Positions 10,201-18,703 of a stretch of DNA of 64,000 nucleotides are shown piece after piece. Each line of letters begins with the position of its first letter. Position 1 is the first letter of the stretch. Both the position numbers and the translations under genes were made by a program. Under the pieces are notes generated by a model. It was given only the letters and a program-made list of their open reading frames with translations. It did not search any database and had not been told where the DNA came from. Origin of the DNA: Paraphoma chrysanthemicola. Lineage: Eukaryota > Ascomycota > Dothideomycetes > Pleosporales > Phaeosphaeriaceae. The stretch spans positions 1-64,000 of the forward strand of contig JAGMWG010000017.1 in assembly GCA_020744225.1 (NCBI GenBank), written 5' to 3'.

Positions 10201-10845
10201 TACAATTCTACTCTAAGAACTTAAACTTAATAGTTTTATAGAGAGAAAACTAATAAAACGTATAGAGAACTAGATAAATATACTAACTACGTATAATCTA
10301 AACGTCTACAATATATTAAAGGTATTTAAACTACTACTAATTAGTTATATAATAGAAAGATTACTTTTAGAAGAACTAATACTTAAAATAGTAGATACTG
10401 TAGACTTCTAGAATTAGAGTATAATAGATTTACTTATACTAACTTTAGATATATAATAAGAAGTTAAAATATTATTAGATAGTGTACTAGTGTAAGACAG
10501 CTAACTAATACTAGAGTAATAAGTTATACGCTTATTGTAGTTCTATTAGTACCTTATCTACCTTTACTATTACTAAGTAAGATTAATAAGTAGTACCTTA
10601 CAAGCTTATATTATACAGAGACGCTGCAATATAACGCCTAATTTAAGTCTATAGGTAGAGTAAAATCTAAGAGGAAATATTAACGTAATAAGAAATAAGA
10701 ACTAAGAACTAGATTAGTATAGGTATCTATAAAACGTTCTATATATATAGCGACCTAGGCATTTCTATGTATATACACGCTCCTAGGTAGTTCTAGGTAG
10801 ATAGAGCTAGAAATATCTAGGCGTAAGATAGGTATGGCACTAGCT
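7286..10845. repeat. RIP-degraded TA-rich block, probable transposon relic
   Basis: About 3.5 kb with extreme TA richness, very many TAG, TAA and CTA words, and no reading frame of meaningful length on either strand. The edges are sharp. This is the classic signature of repeat-induced point mutation (C to T in CpA context) acting on a repeated element in Pezizomycotina. No transposase or reverse-transcriptase motif can be recovered by eye, so the element type is unknown. Confidence 0.75.
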
Positions 10846-10848
10846 TTT

Positions 10849-11090
10849 ACTAGGTCGCGCACTGACTTTTGCTAGGTCGCGCGCTGACTTTTACTAGGTC
10901 GCGCGCTGACTTTTGCTAGGTCGCGCACTGACTTTTGCTAGGTCGCGCGCTAACTTTTGCTAGGTTGCGTACTAGCTTTTACTAGGTCGCGCGCTGACTT
11001 TTGCTGAGTTGCGCACTGGCTTTTGCTAGGTCGCGCGCTGACTTTTGCTGGGTCGCGCGCTGACTTTTGCTGAGTCGTGCACTGGCTTTT
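10849..11090. repeat. Minisatellite, eleven 22-bp units
   Basis: Eleven consecutive units of exactly 22 bp start at 10849, 10871, 10893 and so on to 11069. The consensus begins GCTAGGTCGCGCGCTG and ends ACTTTT. A partial unit precedes at about 10836. Variants are mainly transitions (GCGC to GCAC, TAGG to TGAG). The CpG-rich units directly adjoin the TA-rich block. The short minus-strand frame at 10950-11141 is only a translation of the repeat and is not a gene. Confidence 0.93.
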
Positions 11091-11547
11091 GCTGGTGTTC
11101 ACGCCTATGCACAGGCTAGTTTTTTGACACTTTTGCAGCAAAAGTCAGCATCTTAATAATGTTAGTGGGTATGACTGTGCTTGTTTTAATGGGTCCCGTT
11201 CTGTTCCCTCTCTTAGTACCTAGTTTCGGAACTCGCTTCTCTATTTTCGGCTGCGCCCTTGCAATCTTTTGGTGCTATCTCTAGGTGTCCGGCTAACTAG
11301 CATCAGCTTGCACCCTCTCTACATGCAGTAACATCCTTTAGATGTAAGATGAAGCGAGAGTTTTTCTGCCCTGACCTCGAGCAGACGCGCAGGTTTTGAC
11401 CGGAAGGCTAGGCATGGAGGTGCTGACCGGAATGCTTGGCACTAGAATGCGCCAGTACGAACTTAATAATATCTTCATCCTCGCTCAAGTTCTGAAAACC
11501 GCTTGCTGAGTGCCTCTATTCACATTGTTGCGATATCACAGATAGAA
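11091..11547. other. Intergenic, upstream of first HET gene
   Basis: Normal composition resumes here. No gene is visible; it presumably holds the promoter of the HET gene starting at 11548. Confidence 0.5.
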
Positions 11548-13615
11548 ATGTCTCTTTGCGGTGCTTGCGGTCGTATCGATCCCGACATTTTCTCACCCGC
11601 TTTTGATAACACAGAATTCATGCAAGGCCCGACAGAGTTGCACCTTCCTATGGAATGGATTAGAAAGAGCGCTCGCGACGGCTGCCCGTTGTGTACTTGC
11701 TTGATTGCGAGTGCTCAAGTGGATTGGCTGCCGAGACCGATACTCGAAACAAGACAAGTGATCCTGAGACGAGCAACTATCGACTCCCAGCAGGCGCTTG
11801 GCCTGTTTGTTGATATGGACGATGTATGTCATACTTACTTCTTCCGCATACCACCGATCTGGTGTAAGTACATACTACAACGATATTTAACGCATCCTTC
11901 TCCGAACCTCACGTTCTGCAGGGCATCTTCCGCTGGCAGAGCTAGGACAGCCATGTCGCGATGTCGACCTGATCTCCTTTTGGATAAAGGATTGCATCCA
12001 AAGCCATCCACAGTGCTCGAGCAATGCGGCGAAATTTTTCGTGCCCACACGCCTCCTTGATGTGCAAGCCTTCCAGCCATCCAAGGATATCAATTTGGTT
12101 ATGCTCGATGGAAAAAGCGCCACTCCAAACTATGTCGCCCTAAGCCATTGCTGGGGGTCGTCTTCCAAGCTCCCCTTAACTACTAGGATGAACAACCTTG
12201 CTCAACATTCGCAGCGCATATCTTTCTTCGACCTGCCGCTAACCTTCAAGGACGCTGTAAAGCTGACACTGGATCTGGGTCAGAGATATCTTTGGATTGA
12301 TTCACTCTGCATCGTTCAGGACGACCCTGAAGATTGGCTCCGAGAAGCAAGCAAGATGGCCTCGGTTTATGGGAACGCCCTGGTTACGCTCTCTGCTTTG
12401 AGCTCCGTGGATAGCACTCATGGCTGTCGCGTCCTCAATCCACGGGCTACCACGCATAGTCACCGATTTTGTGATTTGGACTTGGGTCCCCACCGCATCC
12501 GTGTCTTTGAAAGAGAGATCCGGAAATGGCATGAAGAGTATGGTGACGATACATATCGGCATGGCGAACGTGGGGAAAACCCATTGCAGCGACGAGCCTG
12601 GACGTTACAGGAAAGGGAATTGTCCACAAGGAACATTCACTTCTCTCAAAATCTCGTGCTTTGGCAATGCAAGACGCTAAAAGCATCTAGCGAGTTACCT
12701 TGGCATGAAGTAAAGCCAATGGATGACTTCCAGCCATGGCCCATAAGAAATTCCGCAGAGGAGACCTTGTCGACAGATGGGCCGGTACTGGTGAGAGACC
12801 GATGGTACGAGCTCATGGAAGATTATATGTCCCGACTCCTTACCAAGGGTACTGATAAACTACCAGCACTGTCTGGACTTGCTCAAAGCTTTCAAAGCCA
12901 GCTACCTTCAAGTCGATATATTGCCGGACTATGGACTGACCATCTACCGTACGCCTTACTCTGGAGGATGGGCGCACTAGATACCTCGTCGAATGCACAA
13001 CGATCACTTTCATATAGAGCCCCAAGCTGGTCGTTTCTCTCGCTGGATGGAGCAATTAGTTATGAAAGCCAAAGACTATATAATAGCGGCGGACCTAGGC
13101 CGGGGGAAGCCACAAGTGACTGCGGCCACGCGGATCTGATTGTTCGCGACACTGACCTCCAACCGAGTGGCGCAGACCAATATGGCGCTATAAGCAAAGC
13201 ATCGCTCTTGCTACGCGGAAAGATGACACAGCTTAAGATCAGACGCCAGTCTTCGAAAGACGACGAAGATCTTGAGGTATCGAACAAAACGTGGAAAGTG
13301 CTCGAAACAACAGATGACTTCATCGCAGGTGCCATCTACCTCGACGTCATGAACGATCTTTCTAACTATACGCAAGTATGGTGTCTAAATGTACGCCCTG
13401 AACCATTCTGGAGTGCGGTCCAGATCCCGTATGACTTATACAGGCGACAGTTCTCCAAACGCGAGGACATTGGTCCCGAAGATGCTATGGTCATGGGACT
13501 GGCAATGCAGCAGGAGATGAACACGATCGGGACGTTTCGGCGAGTAGGAATGGTTCGATGGGTGAAAGAGTCCTTATTTTCGGGTATCACACCATCTTAT
13601 TTCACGCTAATATAA
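11548..13615 (+). CDS. HET-domain protein 1
   Basis: Model: exons 11548-11863 and 11922-13615 (58-nt intron, GTAAGT...GCAG), giving 669 residues. ATG 11548 is preferred because the protein then begins MSLCGACGRI, a typical Cys-rich HET-protein N-terminus with a later CPLC pair. The HET core is clear: NYVALSHCWG (175-184), YLWIDSLC (228-235) followed by IVQDD, then a RAWTLQERELS block, and the C-terminal AGLW and APSWSF motifs of the long 6-HET-like family. HET proteins mediate non-self recognition and programmed cell death after hyphal fusion; no catalytic activity is assigned. It is the first of three HET genes in 10 kb. The splice junction restores the conserved CRDVDLISFW-type segment, which strongly supports the model. 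Confidence 0.92.
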
Positions 13616-14289
13616 TGAGGAGGCTGGGGTGGTCGATGGAAAGCAGCCCCATTTGTGTCCCTACCTCAGAAACAAATATCCAACTGTGTCCCGATACATA
13701 CGCTTTTGAGCTACCACTCCTTGCGAATTGAGAGCAGAAGCAACAACTTTCTATAATAATCTACGCGCGGACACATTGCGAAATTGCCACTATCGTCTAA
13801 TGCATCATCTTTATCACCCTCTTAACCATTCGCCCTCTAGTTGCCTCTAGGCATACGCTCCGTTCCGTCGTTGCTGCAACTTATCCATCATGAATTACGT
13901 GGTTGTGGAAGAGGGTCATGTCATCCACCACCGACACAGGGAGCTCAAATGGAAAGAGGAGAGGCAAAATATCTTCAACAGGAAACAAAACGTCGACATC
14001 AGCCTCGACGTCCGGACAGCGCTGGCGGCAGACACCTCCCACATCGGAGTCCTCAAGCCGCGGGACTAGGAGAGAAACGACTGCCAAAGTCGCCGATGCG
14101 GACTTCATGGAGCCATTGATAGAATTATCTCAGATGACGATCTACAGTGGGCAAACTTTTTGCGACCCCGCAAACGTGCAATCTGATCAGGAAACGTAGT
14201 TCAACCTAATGGTCTGTCGCGAGGATGCTGAGTGCGTTCACGAGTCTCTAGTCTAGGTTCTGTATCAGGCCTACCATCTCAAACGGCCC
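13616..14289. other. Intergenic without a supported gene
   Basis: Contains only short overlapping frames. One on the plus strand (ATG about 13918, ending 14199) is Ser/Thr-rich and low-complexity; no homology is recognised. It is treated as non-coding or decayed sequence. Confidence 0.4.
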
Positions 14290-14735
14290 GTCCCCTTTCG
14301 ACCTCAGGCGGGCTTCCCGTCACCAGGCCATCCAACGACGTATCCGATGCGAATGTCATCAGGAGGACCCTCCGGAGATGGGCAGGCGCGGGATTCCGCC
14401 TCCAAATCCGACGAGTAATGCCATCCTGATGTAGGGAAAGTCGTAAACATAGATCCCGTCAAGCGCCCAGCGTTGACGTTGCCCGTCTCTCCCTGCAGAC
14501 ATGTCGCGACGACGACGGCATGGCCGTTGTTCAAGCCACAGATGTATGTATTCTCTTCGTAGTGCGTGTTGTACGGAGGGGCGAGGTGCTCTTTGTATAA
14601 CATTAACCGAGCAGGCAGCAGGTTGATGTCTGATACAGGGCATATCCATGCGATGTGATAGTTGGCGCAACAAAGTTGCTTCCTCGTTGTCCTTCCGCCG
14701 TGGCAAGCGAAGGTTCATATTCGTATGCATAGGCT
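14290..14735 (-). pseudogene. Broken nucleoside-phosphorylase-domain (PNP_UDP) gene
   Basis: The minus strand holds recognisable pieces of the N-terminal nucleoside-phosphorylase domain common in fungal ankyrin, NACHT and NB-ARC proteins. The pieces are YHIAWICPVSD, HYEENTYICGLNNGH, CLQGETGNVNAGRLTGSMF, IRMALLVGFGGGIP and DDIRIGYVVGWPGDGKPA. They fall in two different frames (switches near the YHIAW, IRMALL and PPDDIR pieces), so at least two or three frameshifts have occurred and the frame ends soon after GDGKPA. Intact family members usually carry downstream NACHT/NB-ARC and repeat domains, and these are missing. Such proteins are NLR-like immune or incompatibility receptors, which suits the HET neighbourhood. 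Confidence 0.85.
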
Positions 14736-15030
14736 GGAGTGGTCGACGTCGCTTGGTTGGGATGAGAATGGACTGTGGGCGCGATTTCGGAACATGCTAG
14801 ACACGCGGCGAAGCTGGCTGGTCGGCGAGCTATCCGTGGATGACAGCGGAGTTGAACGCTGGAGGAGTTTGCGGAAACTAGAGGCAGCTAGAATCGCAGC
14901 CAGACGAGGCGCTGGGCATGCGGAGGGAGCGTGGGGAGTGGAGGAATGGCTGAGAATTGATTTGTTTATTGTTTGCGGCGTCAGCCTTCGTGGTTGCCGA
15001 CGTGCTGGCGAATACGGTACCAATAACTGA

Positions 15031-15451
15031 CGAAGATCTGCTCCCTAGCGTAAGGCACGTGGCAGCAGTGGTTCATAGCGGCTTAATAATCAATTTTCGA
15101 CCCTATCATAGAGATTAACGGTAGATTTAGAGCCCTAGAATAGAGTCTAAATCTAGTCTACTCCTAAAACTTAGATATATACGCTATACGCGTAACTTGT
15201 ATTACTAACAAAGTATTCTAGTCTTATAACACTAGATTTAGCGCCCTAGAATAAGCTAGGTATTTAGAGTTATAAGTATTGAGTCTTATAATTTTCTTAC
15301 TAAAAATAGAGAACTCTAACGCTAAGCGACTTTAAGTGAATGTAAGGCCTTACACTCAGCCTTATATTAGATAGGTCTCTTTACACCTTCGTAGAATCTA
15401 TGTTAAAGCTCTACTCCTTATTAAGTATGCGCTCCTGACAGTACTTATCTG
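15031..15451. repeat. Short RIP-like TA-rich island with direct repeat
   Basis: From about 15070 to 15430 the DNA becomes TA-rich with many stops. A 21-bp word starting TAGATTTAG occurs at 15122-15142 and 15233-15253 with one mismatch (A or C at base 10). This is probably a small relic of a RIP-affected repeat. No coding potential is visible. Confidence 0.55.
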
Positions 15452-17824
15452 TTACCCAAGAGTTATTAACTTTTCTTTTGGATGTTCCTGCGCCCACGCA
15501 TCAATATGAATCTTTCCGATCCCAATCCGGCTCGCAACACCTTCATTCCATTCCACAACCAAAAACTCATAGAGACAAAACGGCTTAAAGGCATCGTACC
15601 TCTGGCGGTCAAAGCATAGTCCCCATTTCGCCTCTTGTGCAGAAGGCAGCTCATCGAAATTAGCGGTTTCCATCGTCACGTCATCTGCATCAACATAATC
15701 TTCCAAGGCCTTATCACGCTTCATTGTATCTCCGGACGAATAGACCGCAGGCGGCTCAGACCCAGCCTTTTTCGCTTCAATCTCCTCTCGAGAATATGCA
15801 ATTCGCGTGCGGCAGATCAGGACCATGTCATACTCTTTATTCTTAAAGTCCAACTTGGGCAATAGTACAACTGGTACGGTGAAGTAACCAGTCGCAAATC
15901 CCTTTGAGTCTGTCAAATTGAACTGCCAGAACGGTTCTTTGACATTCTGTGGCGGGATATACTCTCCGGTGAATTGAATGTCATGTGTCGAAGCCCAAAA
16001 CCTTAGATGTTGTGTCCCAGTCATACATTCCGGTCCGATCCGACCGCTCCGCTCTGCCTCCGAGGCTGTAGGGTGCCGGAACCAGATGTCGGGCTTAGAT
16101 TTGTGGTAGAAGTAACGGAAGCCAGATCTGGTTTTTTGCTCTATCCACGCTTTGCGCCAGTCGGTGTTGGAATGTCCTTTCGTTGAAGTGGATGGAACGG
16201 GCGAGCGGTAGTCGTCGCTGGAGAGCAAAGTACCGGATGCGTGATCAACCCATTTGATGCGCGAAAGTCTCTCTTCCCAGATATATCGCGCCGGCCCAGT
16301 CCAGCCAGCCCAGGACCAACTTGGGAATAGTGGTTCTCCTTCTTCCTTGTCGGGCTGGGTGCAGCGGCGGCGGATGTGTCCAGCCGGCTCCCATAAGAGG
16401 CAATAGTCGAGTTCTGATTGGGGGAGACCATAGAGGAATCCGCTTCGGAAAAAGGTTCTCATTCTCTGCGCAATGCCTGAAAAGGCATCGAGCACGTCGC
16501 CTGGGAAAGTAAGCTCACGTGCGGTGAAGGACTCAACGGTTCTCAAATAAGAAAGAATGTTGACACTCCATTGCTGTGGGATCCGATCTGTGCCTGTATC
16601 ATCCATGGCATGGGTAATAGGTATTCGCTTGCTGAGCTTGCTGTCCAGATCTTCAGCTAAAACGCCAGCTACGTGATCGCATTTGAAGAATATTTGTTGC
16701 TCGGTAATGAACAACATTCTCGAGGACAGAACCCGCTCTTGGAATGTCCACGCTCTGGTGTTCCATGTTGATTCTGTAACGCTTTTGTCGAACGACCAAG
16801 GCCGATTGGCCAAGCGAATGCCTTGGATTGATTCGACACGTTGCATACGTTTCCGAGAATTTGGTCGAACACCAGGAAGACCGGCGTCAGCTCCATTTCC
16901 GTAGGTGGCAGCAATGGTGAGCACAGACGAACTGTATATGCGGTCCATATACGGCAGCTGAATTTTCTTGTCGTCGCACTCTGGGTCTTGCATGATGCAT
17001 AAGGCGTCAACCCAGAGGTATCGATCACCAAGTGTTTTCACCAGGAATATGGCGTCTTTAATAGTCTGTGGTATCTGGTGTTCGAACTCCAGCAATGCAT
17101 TTTCCTTTGATAGTTCTTGGTAATTGTCCTTGAACAATTTGAACTGTTTGCTCTTTCCCCACGTGTAACTTAAAGCGATGTATTCGAATGAAGACTCGGC
17201 CGGGACGATACACATCTTCTCTGTGTCGATTAGCCGAAAGTTCGTCGGTAGATCATAATGATCTGTTTCTGCTGGAACATCTTTGTGCAGCGAGGAAAGG
17301 CTGTTCCGGCAAGACCTATTCCAGTAAAGAGGAAGAAGGAATACCATCTGGGATGGGATTAATCGCCCCTTGCCGTCGCTATCGAACCAGCCACCCTCGA
17401 CAACGTGGTGAATCTCCAATGGTGTTGTTCCTCCTTTGCATAGCGGATCTGGTTTCACCCACAACAATAACTGTCGGGGATCGGAGGCACTTTTATTATC
17501 AAGTGTCGGTTTTGCCACCTTAACAATCATAGAGATCATGATAGCCTTCCCCTCATGTTCAGTCGGCAGTGCATTAGTTCCGTAGAGGTTGTCAATCGTG
17601 TACTTTATCAGGCGGCAGAATGCACAGTGCTGCTTTTCTAGGATCGTGGAGTATGAATCCAGAGGGATTTCATCAGAGACAAACTGGATGGGGATTTTGA
17701 AGATAAGATACTGGAAGTTGATGTGTTTGCAGACGTCGCACAGGAAGGACGGATTGTCTTCTGGTACAGCTTCTGGGCCCTCAATCCACCATTCGCCAGG
17801 TGATCCTTTGGTGGCAGCAGCCAT
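15452..17824 (-). CDS. HET-domain protein 2
   Basis: Single-exon protein of 790 residues. A Cys-containing N-terminal segment (CDVCKH at 29-34; CAFC at 67-70) precedes the HET core: YIALSYTWG (215-223), YLWVDALCIMQD (269-280) and TRAWTFQERVLSSR near 361. The C-terminal half has the WSWAGW motif and no recognised second domain. It shares only the HET core with the other HET genes here, so these are not simple recent tandem copies. The expected role is heterokaryon incompatibility or cell-death signalling (family knowledge). It is head to head with the HET gene at 18704, separated by about 880 bp. Confidence 0.92.
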   Translation of the reverse strand: MAAATKGSPGEWWIEGPEAVPEDNPSFLCDVCKHINFQYLIFKIPIQFVSDEIPLDSYSTILEKQHCAFCRLIKYTIDNLYGTNALPTEHEGKAIMISMIVKVAKPTLDNKSASDPRQLLLWVKPDPLCKGGTTPLEIHHVVEGGWFDSDGKGRLIPSQMVFLLPLYWNRSCRNSLSSLHKDVPAETDHYDLPTNFRLIDTEKMCIVPAESSFEYIALSYTWGKSKQFKLFKDNYQELSKENALLEFEHQIPQTIKDAIFLVKTLGDRYLWVDALCIMQDPECDDKKIQLPYMDRIYSSSVLTIAATYGNGADAGLPGVRPNSRKRMQRVESIQGIRLANRPWSFDKSVTESTWNTRAWTFQERVLSSRMLFITEQQIFFKCDHVAGVLAEDLDSKLSKRIPITHAMDDTGTDRIPQQWSVNILSYLRTVESFTARELTFPGDVLDAFSGIAQRMRTFFRSGFLYGLPQSELDYCLLWEPAGHIRRRCTQPDKEEGEPLFPSWSWAGWTGPARYIWEERLSRIKWVDHASGTLLSSDDYRSPVPSTSTKGHSNTDWRKAWIEQKTRSGFRYFYHKSKPDIWFRHPTASEAERSGRIGPECMTGTQHLRFWASTHDIQFTGEYIPPQNVKEPFWQFNLTDSKGFATGYFTVPVVLLPKLDFKNKEYDMVLICRTRIAYSREEIEAKKAGSEPPAVYSSGDTMKRDKALEDYVDADDVTMETANFDELPSAQEAKWGLCFDRQRYDAFKPFCLYEFLVVEWNEGVASRIGIGKIHIDAWAQEHPKEKLITLG

Positions 17825-18703
17825 AATACTAGAAGTCGTAACAGGATCGCGGGTGCAGGTAGTCGAAGTAGTTGCAACTTTGGAGTTGAGGTTTGTGGCG
17901 CCATCTTAGCTCGTTAGCTTCAGCTCATTTGCCCCACATGCCAGCGCAGAGTTGGCATTGCGCCACGTTTCGTGCATACGACTAACTTCACTTGAGAATT
18001 ATCGTAGCGAGGCGCACCAGCTCACGGTCAAAGAGCAGGTTCACAATGCTGATCTTCTCATAGTTGCACGTTCAGAGACCACGGCAATAATCCTCCTCAG
18101 TGCTACATTCTACTTTTTGAAAAGGCCGCATACCTACAAAAGGGTGATAGAAGACGTGCGTCCTGGATTCGAACGTGTAGAGGGTATCACCTTTTCAAAA
18201 AGCTAACGCATGCTTGCCGTGTATGTCAGTCTGCCTGAACGAGGCAATGCGCATCTTCCCAGCTGTCCCATTGGGTCTGACGCGAACGACCAACAATGGT
18301 CCAGCAACGCCCACAGTTGCCCACTCAATACTCCCTTCGGTAGGCTTGCCCATATACACATTAATTTAGCTATTCGCCAATAGATCTAGACACGCGTTTC
18401 TGTTCATCAGCTCGGGGCGTACCACTCCCCACTTAGTATTCGTTTACCAGAGAGCGTTTCTGCCCAGAGCGTTAGCTTGGGTGATATTGGTGTAGGATTG
18501 CCTGGTAATACATTGCACATAAGGGCTAGATTTCTTTCTAGCTGCATAGCATAGTAGATGTAGACCTGCGTCCTGACGCACGCGTTACGCGCAAGGCCTA
18601 GCCGGCTTATTTCCGGGTATTTCTCGTGTTCGAGAGATTGGTACCAGGTGCTGAGAGTTGCTGCTGACACCCGTGTGCTCTATGACAAGCACCTGCAACA
18701 AAA
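17825..18703. other. Intergenic between two divergent HET genes
   Basis: No supported gene. It must contain both HET promoters and includes the 90-bp inverted-repeat element at 18113-18202. A minus-strand frame at 18407-18670 (87 codons) has no recognisable similarity and is left unannotated. Confidence 0.5.
18113..18202. mobile_element. Small inverted-repeat (MITE-like) element
   Basis: CTTTTTGAAAAGG (18113-18125) and CCTTTTCAAAAAG (18190-18202) are perfect 13-bp terminal inverted repeats, and both arms continue imperfectly to a shared ATACC. An inner pair GGTGATA (18143-18149) and TATCACC (18185-18191) is also complementary. The element is flanked on both sides by CTA (18110-18112 and 18203-18205), which could be a short target-site duplication. 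It has no coding capacity. It could also be a chance hairpin. Confidence 0.55.

Noticed and set aside
10849..11090. CRISPR-like array
   Set aside because: The units are contiguous, with no spacers, and the genome is eukaryotic; this is a minisatellite.
10950..11141. Short minus-strand frame with repeated QQKSARD-like peptide
   Set aside because: It is only the 22-bp minisatellite read in three frames in turn.
13918..14199. Possible Ser/Thr-rich small gene
   Set aside because: Low complexity, no conserved motif, overlapping frames on the other strand.
18141..18192. tRNA-like fragment (complementary 7-bp ends plus a TTCGAA box)
   Set aside because: Only about 50 nt long, the TTCGAA stem does not pair, and there are no D or anticodon arms; better explained by the inverted-repeat element.
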